In this document: one piece after another, positions 1-7,384 of the stretch
How the letters are laid out: the number at the start of each line of letters is the position of its first letter
How positions within the stretch are numbered: the first letter of the stretch is position 1
DNA from: Calditrichia bacterium
GTDB taxonomy: Bacteria > Calditrichota > Calditrichia > JAJRVZ01
Reading direction: 5' to 3'
Assembly (NCBI GenBank): GCA_030634505.1
Contig: DAOWAQ010000081.1
Location: 1-7,920, forward strand
Length of the DNA stretch: 7,920 bases
Position numbers and translations under genes: made by a program
Notes under the pieces: model-generated
Seen by the model: the letters and a program-made list of their open reading frames with translations, nothing else
Told to the model about the DNA's origin: nothing
Databases searched by the model: none

Positions 1-422
1 GGATGTTAATTGATCTAACTAAAATGAAACCAATCACTATGCCTGAGTTCATTACTTCAATTGATATACCAAAACGTGACAGGGCAATTAATGATAAATT
101 TGATAAATTACCACGAGTGGAAAATGCGGAACTGCAGAAAAAATATAATGTTCGGCTAAGTGATCTGGACATAAATCAACATGTAAATAATGTCAATTAT
201 ATAGAATGGGCAATTGAAACAATTCCAATCGAAGTGAGCCAGCGATTTCAATTATCGCAATTTGAGATTAGTTTCAGGGCAGAGAGTAAATACGGAGATT
301 CGGTTATTTCCATAGCGCAAGAAATTGAAAAAAATGGGCAAAAGACTTATTTACATAACCTGACCCGGAGTGATTCAGCTGTAGATTTAGCAGTTGCAAG
401 ATCAATATGGACAGAAAAATGA
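1..422 (+). CDS. Acyl-ACP thioesterase, C-terminal part (5' end outside window)
   Basis: This is the C-terminal hotdog domain of a FatA/FatB-type acyl-ACP thioesterase, a cytoplasmic enzyme that hydrolyses acyl-ACP to release free fatty acid. Numbering from the first visible Met (position 3), the family signature is clear at residues 52-69, LSDLDINQHVNNVNYIEW. D56, N58 and H60 match the D-x-N-x-H catalytic set of plant FatB enzymes, and E94 in FRAESKYGDS matches the downstream catalytic Glu. About 139 residues are visible, while bacterial members usually have about 240-260, so the first hotdog repeat lies to the left. The Met at position 3 is probably internal: the two bases before it (gg) fit a Trp codon, and a W-[ML]-[LI]-I-D stretch is common here in the family. 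The four-helix membrane protein gene follows 108 nt downstream on the same strand. Family assignment is firm; chain-length preference cannot be read from this part. Confidence 0.88.
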   Translation, partial: MLIDLTKMKPITMPEFITSIDIPKRDRAINDKFDKLPRVENAELQKKYNVRLSDLDINQHVNNVNYIEWAIETIPIEVSQRFQLSQFEISFRAESKYGDSVISIAQEIEKNGQKTYLHNLTRSDSAVDLAVARSIWTEK

Positions 423-530
423 AATCATATTAATTTTCAATTTTTTAAAAATTCGTAATTATTATTATTTTAAAGTTCAAAATCATTTGAAATGAGCATA
501 TATCAATTAAATTAAAATAAAGGAATAAAA

Positions 531-920
531 ATGAATTTGGATAAACCTGATACACAATTAAAAGTTTTTTTATGGCTGATTGCACTACATTCTTTTTCTG
601 TTGGTATTGGTTTAATTTTATTTCCTCCCAATTATTTAGAATATTTTGGTTTTCCAAATTATACTTATAGTTTTTTTCAAGCACAAGGTGGGGTATTTCA
701 TATTGTCATGAGCGTTGCATATATAATGGCAATTAAATATATGTATAAATCGTCCGGTCTAATTGTTTTTTCAATTTCAGCAAAAGCAATGGCTACAATA
801 TTTTTAGTAGCTTATTATATATTTGTTGAAAGTAGCTGGATGATCATTATGTCGGCATTTGGTGATGCAGTAATGGCTTCAATACTGTTTTTGCTTTACA
901 GAAGATTCAAAAGCAATTAA
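531..920 (+). CDS. Small four-helix integral membrane protein, function unknown
   Basis: I do not recognise a named family. The 129-residue product has four hydrophobic stretches at about residues 11-32, 48-69, 73-95 and 98-122. Short polar loops separate them, and the tail is basic (YRRFKSN), which fits an inner-membrane protein with a cytoplasmic C-terminus. Between helices 1 and 2 lies a Pro/aromatic segment (LFPPNYLEYFGFPNY), and helix 2 opens with FFQAQGGVFH, whose Gln, Gly and His could form a conserved polar patch. The ATG is supported by AGGA at 521-524, six bases upstream. The gene lies between the thioesterase and the tandem SDR genes on the same strand, so a link to lipid or membrane metabolism is plausible but only inferred. 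It is the size of several four-helix DUF families; a profile search would decide. Confidence 0.75.
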   Translation: MNLDKPDTQLKVFLWLIALHSFSVGIGLILFPPNYLEYFGFPNYTYSFFQAQGGVFHIVMSVAYIMAIKYMYKSSGLIVFSISAKAMATIFLVAYYIFVESSWMIIMSAFGDAVMASILFLLYRRFKSN

Positions 921-1035
921 ATAAAATTAAGATTTCCTAATGATTAGATTTATCAGATCCAATTTTTTGATATTGCTATAAATTACGTTAGGTGATATAT
1001 TTAATTAAATAAAAAAAAGAAAAAAAGAGAGAATA

Positions 1036-2595
1036 TTGAATTCACGGCCTTCAAACCTTCCAACAATCATTGTCACCGGAGCTTCAGGATTTATAGGACG
1101 GCATTTTTTAGATACAATTAAAAATGATTTTTATATTTATGCTTTAGCCCGACGGTCTCAAAAAGCAGCTGGCATTCCAATCCATAAAAATATCATTTGG
1201 ATTAGAGTTGATATTGCAGTTGAACAGGCAATGAAAGAAATATTAAATGGCATTGCCAATCAAGGTGGTGCAGATTATTTATTACATTTGGCAGGCTTTT
1301 ATGATTTTAGTAATAAAAGTGATCAGGAGTATTATAGAACAAATGCTATAGGCACTCGTAATATTCTTGAAAATTCTAAAATATTACGTTTAAAAAGATT
1401 CATTTTTGCCAGTTCTCTAACAGTTACAGAATTTTGTAATCCAAATGTTGTAATTGATGAAGATAGTCCAACAGATGCAAAGTTTCCTTATGCATTGAGT
1501 AAAAAGGAAGCAGAAATTTTTATTAAAGATTATTCTTCTGAATTTCCTTGCACAATAATTCGCCAGGCTGCAATATATAGTGACTGGTGTGAGTACATGC
1601 CGTTATATAGCTTCTTATCAACATGGCTCTCCGCTAAATGGAATTGCAGGGTTCTTGGAGGTAAAGGAGACTCAGCAATACCGTATCTGCATATTAACGA
1701 GTTGTGCAAATTATTTCTTTTAATCATTAAGCAAACAGAACAGCTTCCAATATTCAACATTTTAATTGCTAGCCCGGATAATAGCGAATCGCATAAAGAA
1801 CTTTTCAAGATTGCTGTCGGATATAATTACTTTCAATCCATCAAGCCATTTTATGTCCCTAAATTTCTTGCTTACGCAGGGATTATTGTACGTTATCAAT
1901 GGGGTCGTATAATTGGCAAACTACCATTCGAGCGGTTTTGGATGGCAAAATACATAGATCATAAAATGAGAGTTGATGCTTCGAATACACGAAAAATATT
2001 GTCATGGATTCCAATAGCTAGGTATGATATTAAGCGTAGACTTCTTTTTATTATTGCAAATATGAAAAATAATCCTTTTGAATGGAAATATAAAAACGAA
2101 ACTGCTCCGGTTTATGCTATAAAAGAAAGACAATATCTGAAGATTTATGAATGCATGATTAAATTAAAGGATCAAATCATTAATGAAATATTCGCTCGAA
2201 TGAGTTCTCAAAAAAATATTTATTTATTCGAAACTTATCAGCATTTAGAAATTGATAAATTGATAAACCGTATTGAATATTTGTACAATATGCTTGAAAA
2301 TGGCATGCGAACGGGTGATCGAACCAATATATTGGAATATGGTTCCTATATGGCTGGAGAACGATTCATTGAGGGCTTCAAATCTGTGGAAGTGATACGG
2401 GCTATAGAACTTACTGCTGAAATCACTATTGATTCTCTGATGTCACAATCTGAATTAGAAGGAATGGAACAAAGAATTCATGATGAGATAATGGTTACCC
2501 TTCAGATGGTAATAGATAAAATTGAAGATACCTATGAAAATCTAATAGATAATAAACGCCAAAAGACCGAAAATAAAAAAAATGGGGAAGGATAG
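1036..2595 (+). CDS. Extended SDR (NAD(P)-dependent epimerase/dehydratase family) with C-terminal helical domain, copy 1
   Basis: The 519-residue product has two parts. Residues 8 to about 340 form an extended SDR: nucleotide-binding TGASGFIG (14-21), LLHLAG (82-87) after strand 4, an SS pair (126-127) at the catalytic Ser position, and catalytic YALSK (Y152, K156). Arginines after strand 2 (ALARRSQK) hint at NADP(H). A SDWCEY motif (182-187) and the RRLLFII segment (334-340) are shared with the next gene. Residues about 365-503 are almost entirely helical, with a pattern (GSYMAGERFIEGFKSVEVIRAI, read here as A-x-x-RF-x-x-G then EV-x-x-AI) like RsbR/RsbRD N-terminal sensor domains; that likeness is inference. 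The tail is Lys-rich. TTG at 1036 is taken as start because the frame closes just upstream (TAA at 1006-1008), the Rossmann strand begins at residue 10, and the paralogue starts at the same point. The ribosome site is weak (GAGAGA). Substrate unknown. Confidence 0.85.
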   Translation: MNSRPSNLPTIIVTGASGFIGRHFLDTIKNDFYIYALARRSQKAAGIPIHKNIIWIRVDIAVEQAMKEILNGIANQGGADYLLHLAGFYDFSNKSDQEYYRTNAIGTRNILENSKILRLKRFIFASSLTVTEFCNPNVVIDEDSPTDAKFPYALSKKEAEIFIKDYSSEFPCTIIRQAAIYSDWCEYMPLYSFLSTWLSAKWNCRVLGGKGDSAIPYLHINELCKLFLLIIKQTEQLPIFNILIASPDNSESHKELFKIAVGYNYFQSIKPFYVPKFLAYAGIIVRYQWGRIIGKLPFERFWMAKYIDHKMRVDASNTRKILSWIPIARYDIKRRLLFIIANMKNNPFEWKYKNETAPVYAIKERQYLKIYECMIKLKDQIINEIFARMSSQKNIYLFETYQHLEIDKLINRIEYLYNMLENGMRTGDRTNILEYGSYMAGERFIEGFKSVEVIRAIELTAEITIDSLMSQSELEGMEQRIHDEIMVTLQMVIDKIEDTYENLIDNKRQKTENKKNGEG

Positions 2596-2634
2596 CTAAG
2601 AAGAAAAATATTTAAAATTCTTCAAATATTAATT

Positions 2635-4161
2635 ATGCCGGGTAAACGTCCGACTAGATTACCGATTATTATAGTAACTGGAGCTTCAGGATTTATTGGT
2701 AGGCACTTTCTGAAAGCTTTTAATTGTGATTTTTATATTTATGCGATTGCCAGAAAATCTCAAAAAGAAGCAGGAGTGCCATTACATAAGAATATAAATT
2801 GGCTCCGTGTAGATATCGGTGAACAGTCCATGGTCGAAAGATCAATGAACGAGATAGCTGAAAATGGTGGCGCCGATTATTTATTACATTTGGCAGGGTA
2901 CTATGATTTTGATAATAAAGACAGTCCTGAGTACGAAAGAACAAATGTAAACGGAACACGATATATTCTGGAGAACACAGACAAATTAAATATAAAACGA
3001 TTTCTATTTGCCAGCTCCATAATTATAACCGAATTTTTTAAAAACGGGAGAATTGTTGATGAGAAATCTCCCCCTGACGCCAATTTTCCTTATGCTGTTA
3101 GTAAAAGAAAATGTGAAGAAATGATTAAGCAATATTCAAAACATTTTCCATGTTCTATTATTCGTTTGGCTGCAATTTTCAGTGATTGGTGTGAGTACGG
3201 ACCACTATACAATTTCTTAACAACATGGCTTTCACCACACTGGATTTCGAAAATTATTGCCGGTGAAGGAAAAACATCTATACCTTATCTTCATGTAAGA
3301 AATTTAAATAGTATGATATACTCAATAATTCGTAATTCTGACCATCTTCTTCAATATGATACATATATAGCCAGCCCTGATGGTTGTACGACACAAATAA
3401 ATTTATATCAAATCGCTGTAGGGTATAATTTTGGAAAATCGATTAAACCGATTTATCTTCCGAAGTGGCTTGCTTATATCGGAGTGTCATTAATGAATAT
3501 CCTTGGGCATTTGACTCATAATCAACCATTTGAAAAGCCATGGATGATCAAGTATGTTGACACTACATTAGAGGTAGATACATCGTACACACGGGCCCAG
3601 CTGTTGTGGAAACCAATTCCAAGATTTCATGTTGAAAGAAGACTATTATTCCTCATTGAATATATGAAAAGTAACCCGGTAGAATGGCATCGTATAAACC
3701 AGGAAGCAATTTTAAAACGTCGTATTTTTAGCCCAAATTTAAAGATATATGAAACGATGGTTACTCTGGAAAACAACATAATTCTTGGTATAATGGAAGA
3801 AATATATTCGAAGGATAATGAAGAAAGATTCTTAAAATATAAAAAGCTTAGTACAAAAGAAATTGAGAATAGAATTAGGGTTGTATACTCAATGTTAAAA
3901 ACTGCTGTTCGAACAGAAGATAGGGTACACGGATTAAGTTATGCCAGCGATCTTGCCAGAAAAAGATTTAAGGAAGATATGGAAGCGCATGAAGTGATTG
4001 ATGCCATCCAGTTTATCTCCAATAATGTTATCCAGATACTTTTAGATCAAAATGAATTGAAGGATATGAAACAACGCATTTACGACGAAATCATGATGAC
4101 CACCCAACTCATAGTTGACGAAATTGAAGATTCTTTTGACAGATTAATGGGGATAGAATAA
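2635..4161 (+). CDS. Extended SDR (NAD(P)-dependent epimerase/dehydratase family) with C-terminal helical domain, copy 2
   Basis: This is a 508-residue tandem paralogue of the preceding gene, collinear over its whole length. The motifs are all kept: TGASGFIG (15-22), LLHLAG (83-88), SS (127-128), YAVSK (Y153, K157), SDWCEY (183-188) and RRLLFLIEYMKSNP (335-348). The helical C-terminal domain (about 368-500) carries YASDLARKRFKEDMEAHEV (436-454), equivalent to the copy-1 pattern except that ED replaces the EG step. Both copies therefore look catalytically competent and probably diverged in substrate, or work as a heterodimer; that is inference. The gene starts with ATG 39 nt after the stop of copy 1. 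No Shine-Dalgarno-like sequence is visible in the AT-rich leader, so translation may depend on coupling or a leaderless-like mechanism. Its stop codon directly abuts the stop of the convergent glutamine synthetase gene. No signal peptide is seen; a cytoplasmic location is likely. Confidence 0.87.
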   Translation: MPGKRPTRLPIIIVTGASGFIGRHFLKAFNCDFYIYAIARKSQKEAGVPLHKNINWLRVDIGEQSMVERSMNEIAENGGADYLLHLAGYYDFDNKDSPEYERTNVNGTRYILENTDKLNIKRFLFASSIIITEFFKNGRIVDEKSPPDANFPYAVSKRKCEEMIKQYSKHFPCSIIRLAAIFSDWCEYGPLYNFLTTWLSPHWISKIIAGEGKTSIPYLHVRNLNSMIYSIIRNSDHLLQYDTYIASPDGCTTQINLYQIAVGYNFGKSIKPIYLPKWLAYIGVSLMNILGHLTHNQPFEKPWMIKYVDTTLEVDTSYTRAQLLWKPIPRFHVERRLLFLIEYMKSNPVEWHRINQEAILKRRIFSPNLKIYETMVTLENNIILGIMEEIYSKDNEERFLKYKKLSTKEIENRIRVVYSMLKTAVRTEDRVHGLSYASDLARKRFKEDMEAHEVIDAIQFISNNVIQILLDQNELKDMKQRIYDEIMMTTQLIVDEIEDSFDRLMGIE

Positions 4162-5700
4162 CTAATGCTTGTGTAAATTTCTGTGCATAATTTTCCGGGT
4201 TTCATGTAACCTGTCATCTGACGGTAAATCCGCCAAATAATCATTCATATGTTCATCATTTTCGGCGTTCAACATTTTTGCAATATAATCAATAATACTT
4301 GCTGGAAATATATTTTCGTGTTCGTATAATTCACGTTTCCCCAATAAAATTTTTGCAGATTGCACACAACTGGTAGGTAAACTTGGCAATCCTTTTAATA
4401 AGTCCGGGTTTTTAAAAATATTGCCCGTTACATAAAGTTTTTCTGCTAATTCCAATGAATTTTTATCGCTTAAACCTTTTTCAGCAGCCATGGCAATTCC
4501 GGCTAATAATAAATGAATCATAGCGCTGCCGTCCGGGCTTCTTAATTCTACAGTCTGTCTGGATTCATATTCTTTTTCAGGCTGCACGTTAACAGGATTT
4601 ATTTGATCGGCAAGATTGTCATTGCCTGCCCACCCCAGTGGAACGCGAATCATTGTACTGCGGTTTAAATCACTCCAGCAAATTCGGGTTGGTGCTTCCT
4701 GGTTTGGTACCAGACGAAGATAAGCGGAAGAAACCGTATTCCCGAATGCTGTTAGAGTATCGGCATAGGAACATAAACCGCCAATGAGTTTTTTTGCTTC
4801 AGTATTGAGTTTTCCCTTTGAATCAACCATATAGTTTTTTCCATTTTTTCTTAATTCCATATGAAAATGTAATCCGTTACCGGCAATACCTTCTTCAATT
4901 TTTGGGGTGAATGTAGCAACACAACCATGTTTGAATGCAATATTTCTTATAAGCCAGCGTGCCAATACTAAATTATCTGCTGCTTCTTCGATAGGTGTTG
5001 GTAAAAATTCAATTTCAAGCTGTTCACCATATTTGTCCCTGATTTCTTCAATATTACTGCGCGTGCTTTCAATAAATCCAACTTCACTATGAGCATATTT
5101 TACAGCATTCGTTATTTGAGAAATATATCTGACCATTTCAATTAAGATTACACCACTTTTAAAAAACGGAGCAGTGGCATGATAATGAGCTTGTTTTTTT
5201 GAAGGAAATAATTTGGATGATTGCTCCCCTAAAAGAAAAAATTCAAGTTCACCCAAAGCATATAATTCCAAACCATGTTTCTCTTTAAACATTTTTGCAG
5301 CTTTATGTAAAATATTATCCAGTGCGAAGGGCGCAAGATTACCATGTTGATCCATATAACGACATATGATATTTAAACTGGATGAATCAAAAGGATTAAG
5401 GAATGCTGTTTTATAAACTGGTACAACATATAAATCTGATACGGATGCGTCAACCAGTCCCTTGAACAATGATGAGCCATCAACGCGTTCTCCGCCTGAT
5501 AAAATGACATCAGCTTGTTTACGATTAACAACCGGAATTTTTAGTTCTTTTAATTGCCCGTCTAACGCAGTGTACTGAAAAGTAATTCGTTCAATTTGTT
5601 TTTCTTCAATAACTTTTATCAGGTCTTCTTTATTGAATTCTGATTTGTCTTTTTTAAGTAAAACAGAAAGGGGATTGCTTAATGCGTAACTGTGTTCCAT
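4162..5700 (-). CDS. Glutamine synthetase, type I-like, without the adenylylation-site motif
   Basis: The 512-residue product is a glutamine synthetase family enzyme (glutamate + ammonia + ATP to glutamine). The beta-grasp part spans about residues 35-110 with DGSSLFKG (74-81). Catalytic-domain motifs follow in order: GELEFFL (150-156), with metal-binding Glu; EQLEIEFLP (226-234); GNGLHFHMEL (274-283), whose first His matches the glutamate-binding His; EAPTRICWSDLNRS (335-348); and VELRSPDGSA (384-393). The NLYDL tyrosine motif of adenylylated enzymes such as E. coli GlnA is absent at the expected place (about 430-445), so control by adenylylation is unlikely. I place the start at ATG 5700-5698, not the upstream in-frame TTG at 5712, because the TTG reads through the GGAGG ribosome site. 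Length is slightly above the usual 440-475. A gamma-glutamyl ligase acting on another amine cannot be excluded, so no symbol is given. Confidence 0.9.
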   Translation of the reverse strand: MEHSYALSNPLSVLLKKDKSEFNKEDLIKVIEEKQIERITFQYTALDGQLKELKIPVVNRKQADVILSGGERVDGSSLFKGLVDASVSDLYVVPVYKTAFLNPFDSSSLNIICRYMDQHGNLAPFALDNILHKAAKMFKEKHGLELYALGELEFFLLGEQSSKLFPSKKQAHYHATAPFFKSGVILIEMVRYISQITNAVKYAHSEVGFIESTRSNIEEIRDKYGEQLEIEFLPTPIEEAADNLVLARWLIRNIAFKHGCVATFTPKIEEGIAGNGLHFHMELRKNGKNYMVDSKGKLNTEAKKLIGGLCSYADTLTAFGNTVSSAYLRLVPNQEAPTRICWSDLNRSTMIRVPLGWAGNDNLADQINPVNVQPEKEYESRQTVELRSPDGSAMIHLLLAGIAMAAEKGLSDKNSLELAEKLYVTGNIFKNPDLLKGLPSLPTSCVQSAKILLGKRELYEHENIFPASIIDYIAKMLNAENDEHMNDYLADLPSDDRLHETRKIMHRNLHKH

Positions 5701-5703
5701 TGA

Positions 5704-5710
5704 TTCCTCC
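5704..5710 (-). promoter_or_regulatory. Shine-Dalgarno sequence that fixes the glutamine synthetase start
   Basis: Reading the minus strand, GGAGGAA occupies 5710-5704 and is followed by TCA and the ATG at 5700. This leaves five bases between GGAGG and ATG, which is close to ideal. A start at the in-frame TTG (5712-5710) would overlap this site and add four residues (MEES), so it is less likely. Confidence 0.8.
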
Positions 5711-5717
5711 AATTGGT

Positions 5718-5744
5718 ATTTCGATTATAAATTTCCGATTATAA
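5718..5744. repeat. Two-copy tandem repeat in the glutamine synthetase leader
   Basis: On + the sequence ATTTCGATTATAA (5718-5730) is followed at once by ATTTCCGATTATAA (5731-5744), which differs by a single inserted C. On the minus strand each unit contains TATAAT. The repeat ends only eight bases from the Shine-Dalgarno site. It could be a duplicated -10 region, a duplicated operator half, or a chance duplication. Confidence 0.65.
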
Positions 5745-5752
5745 AATGAAAA
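5724..5752 (-). promoter_or_regulatory. Candidate promoter of the glutamine synthetase gene
   Basis: On the minus strand TTTTCA (5752-5747) and TATAAT (5729-5724) are separated by 17 bases, giving a perfect -10 and a 4/6 match to the -35 consensus. Transcription would start near 5717 and give a short leader. A second TATAAT (5743-5738) lies 14 bases upstream in the other repeat unit, but without a comparable -35. In this AT-rich stretch chance matches are common, so support is limited. Confidence 0.3.
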
Positions 5753-5804
5753 AATCAAAATTAAAATGAGAGAAAATAAAATATGTATGAAAATTAATTA
5801 AATA

Positions 5805-5821
5805 ATTCCAAAGGATGGAAT
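5805..5821. repeat. Inverted repeat between feoB permease and glutamine synthetase genes
   Basis: ATTCCA (5805-5810) and TGGAAT (5816-5821) form a perfect 6-bp stem with a 5-base loop. On the minus strand it is followed by TATTTAATTAATTTT, a broken U-rich run. It lies about 130 nt past the feoB permease stop, so it could be a weak terminator for that transcript or an operator upstream of glutamine synthetase. With only two G-C pairs per arm the stem is weak, and neither role is shown. Confidence 0.3.
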
Positions 5822-5951
5822 AAACGGATAATTGGAGTTGTGGGGTGGAGAAAATAAGATAATGTAAGATACCTAATAAATATATATCATTTTAGATTAA
5901 TAATCTTCTCCATAGGAGTCATTTGGATAATTTCAAATCTTCATTATTCTA

Positions 5952-7373
5952 TTAGAAAAGCCTCCAGATTTGGGCAACAAAAAAGCAAAGGGCTAATCCC
6001 ATTATAACAGGCATAATTGATGATATCAGTGTCCATTTAAGGCTTTTTGTTTCTTTATAAATAGTATAAATAGTTGTTGAACATGGATTATGAACTAAAC
6101 TGAACAACATGAGGTTTATCGCTGTTAGCAATGACCACCCTCCGGCTTGGAACACCTGCATATTTGTGCCAAAGTCTTCCAGCTCAAACATTACACCTGT
6201 ACCTTCGCCAATACCCATAATATTAGCACTTAAAACTGTCAGCATTAAAATTGTAGGTATTACTATTTCATTGGCTGGGATCGCTATGATATATGCCAAT
6301 AGAATTACACCATTTAATCCGATAAATAATCCGAAAGGATCAAGGAAATCCATTATATGTTCTGCTATGCTAAAATCACCAATTGTAATATTTGAAATTA
6401 ACCAAATTGCCGCACCCGCAGGTACAGCAAAAACTATTGCTCGCCACAACACAAAAATTGTTCTGTCGATCATTGAAGTATAAAGAGTCTGCAAAATCCT
6501 TGGCGGACGATAGGGAGGCAACTCCAAACTAAAAGCAGAAACTTCTCCTTTTAAAACTGTATTGGAAAGTAACCAGGAAGTAAAAAAAGTAAAAAATACT
6601 CCAAGTAAAGCGATCCCGACCACAGCCATTGCAGAAACGAATCCTGCTAAAGCGGCTGGAGCAAGTGCGCCTATAAATAATGTTGCAATTAGTATTTGTG
6701 TTGGCCAGCGGCCATTGCACAAAGCAAAATTATTGGTAATAATTGCGATGAGTCTTTCACGAGGACTGTCAATTATTCGAGTGGCAATTATGCCTGCGGC
6801 ATTACATCCAAATCCCATTGCCATAGTTAATGCTTGTTTACCATGAGCGCCGGATCTTCTAAAAAGTCCATCAAGATTAAAGGCGACTCTGGGTAAATAG
6901 CCAAAATCTTCCAAAAGAGTAAACATGGGAAAAAATATTGCCATTGGCGGAAGCATAACACTGATAACCCAGCCCATTGCCAAATATACACCGTCAATTA
7001 ATAAGCCATCCAACCACCAGGGCATAGCAATGGAAGTAGCAAATTCTTTCAACATTGGATGAACCGTATCAAGAAAAAATGAAGCCAGCATTGCAGAAGG
7101 TACATTTGCACCTGCTATTGTCACCCAAAAAACTACCATCAAAATGATAAGCATAATGGGAAATCCTGTCAGCGGACTTGTTACTAATTTATCGAGTGTT
7201 CTGTCCCAGTTGAATTTTAGTTTTTCTCCGGAACCACTTACAACTTCTCCCGCTATTTGAGCAGCATCCTGGTAAATTGATTCCATCAACGAATCATGTA
7301 AATTTTCTCCAAATTCCCAGCGCAGAGAATTTGCTTCTTTTAATATTTCACTATTTGAATTGTTATTTTTCAT
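5952..7373 (-). CDS. feoB: FeoB-type ferrous iron transporter, separate membrane permease subunit
   Basis: The 473-residue product is the membrane part of FeoB, which carries Fe2+ across the inner membrane, without the GTPase domain. After a polar N-terminal linker (1-65) the membrane core begins at SPLTGFPIM (66-74). FeoB landmarks follow: EDFGYLPRVAF (155-165), Gate 1 MGFGCNAAG (186-194, Cys190), CNGRWP (219-224), ELPPYRPPR (284-292), PANEIVIP (366-373) and Gate 2 HNPCSTT (428-434, Cys431) before ETKSLKWT (441-448). The gates are of the CNAAG/CNGR type, not the CNVPA/CSARLP type of E. coli. GAGG six bases upstream supports the ATG, and the frame has a stop just upstream (TAA at 7391-7389). 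The GTPase-part gene ends 11 nt upstream in another frame, so this is a split FeoB whose two products must assemble. A frameshifted single feoB is less likely given the clean ribosome site. Confidence 0.92.
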   Translation of the reverse strand: MKNNNSNSEILKEANSLRWEFGENLHDSLMESIYQDAAQIAGEVVSGSGEKLKFNWDRTLDKLVTSPLTGFPIMLIILMVVFWVTIAGANVPSAMLASFFLDTVHPMLKEFATSIAMPWWLDGLLIDGVYLAMGWVISVMLPPMAIFFPMFTLLEDFGYLPRVAFNLDGLFRRSGAHGKQALTMAMGFGCNAAGIIATRIIDSPRERLIAIITNNFALCNGRWPTQILIATLFIGALAPAALAGFVSAMAVVGIALLGVFFTFFTSWLLSNTVLKGEVSAFSLELPPYRPPRILQTLYTSMIDRTIFVLWRAIVFAVPAGAAIWLISNITIGDFSIAEHIMDFLDPFGLFIGLNGVILLAYIIAIPANEIVIPTILMLTVLSANIMGIGEGTGVMFELEDFGTNMQVFQAGGWSLLTAINLMLFSLVHNPCSTTIYTIYKETKSLKWTLISSIMPVIMGLALCFFVAQIWRLF

Positions 7374-7379
7374 TTTAAT

Positions 7380-7383
7380 CCTC
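7380..7383 (-). promoter_or_regulatory. Ribosome binding site of the FeoB permease gene
   Basis: GAGG on the minus strand (7383-7380) lies six bases before the ATG at 7373 and directly after the stop codon of the upstream GTPase-part gene (TAA, 7387-7385). This placement suits translational coupling and supports a real gene split over a frameshift. Confidence 0.7.
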
Positions 7384-7384
7384 G

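Noticed and set aside
476..491. Inverted repeat TTCAAA/TTTGAA with a 4-base loop between the thioesterase and the membrane protein gene.
   Set aside because: It has one G-C pair per arm and no T-run after it, so it is too weak for a terminator and expected by chance in such AT-rich DNA.
445..684. Minus-strand frame of 79 codons overlapping the four-helix membrane protein gene.
   Set aside because: The low-complexity Asn/Ile/Leu/Lys translation, absence of a ribosome site and overlap with a better-supported gene make it a shadow.
967..999. TTGATA and downstream TATA-like bases as a promoter for the SDR genes.
   Set aside because: The spacing to a usable -10 is about 21 bases rather than 16-18, and the whole gap is AT-rich, so no promoter can be supported.
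5698..5712. TTG at 5712 as start of glutamine synthetase (516 residues).
   Set aside because: The TTG GAG GAA codons are the Shine-Dalgarno sequence of the ATG at 5700. The ATG has ideal spacing, and the extra four residues have no role in the family.
5894..5918. Palindrome AGATTA-A-TAATCT and nearby CTCC-ATA-GGAG in the gap after the FeoB permease gene.
   Set aside because: The first has no room for a loop, the second has only four pairs, and neither is followed by a T-run. Operator function cannot be supported.
6109..6846. Open frames on + of 124 and 94 codons opposite the FeoB permease gene.
   Set aside because: They lie fully antisense to a strongly recognised membrane protein gene, have no ribosome sites, and show Ile/Pro/Thr-rich translations typical of shadow frames.
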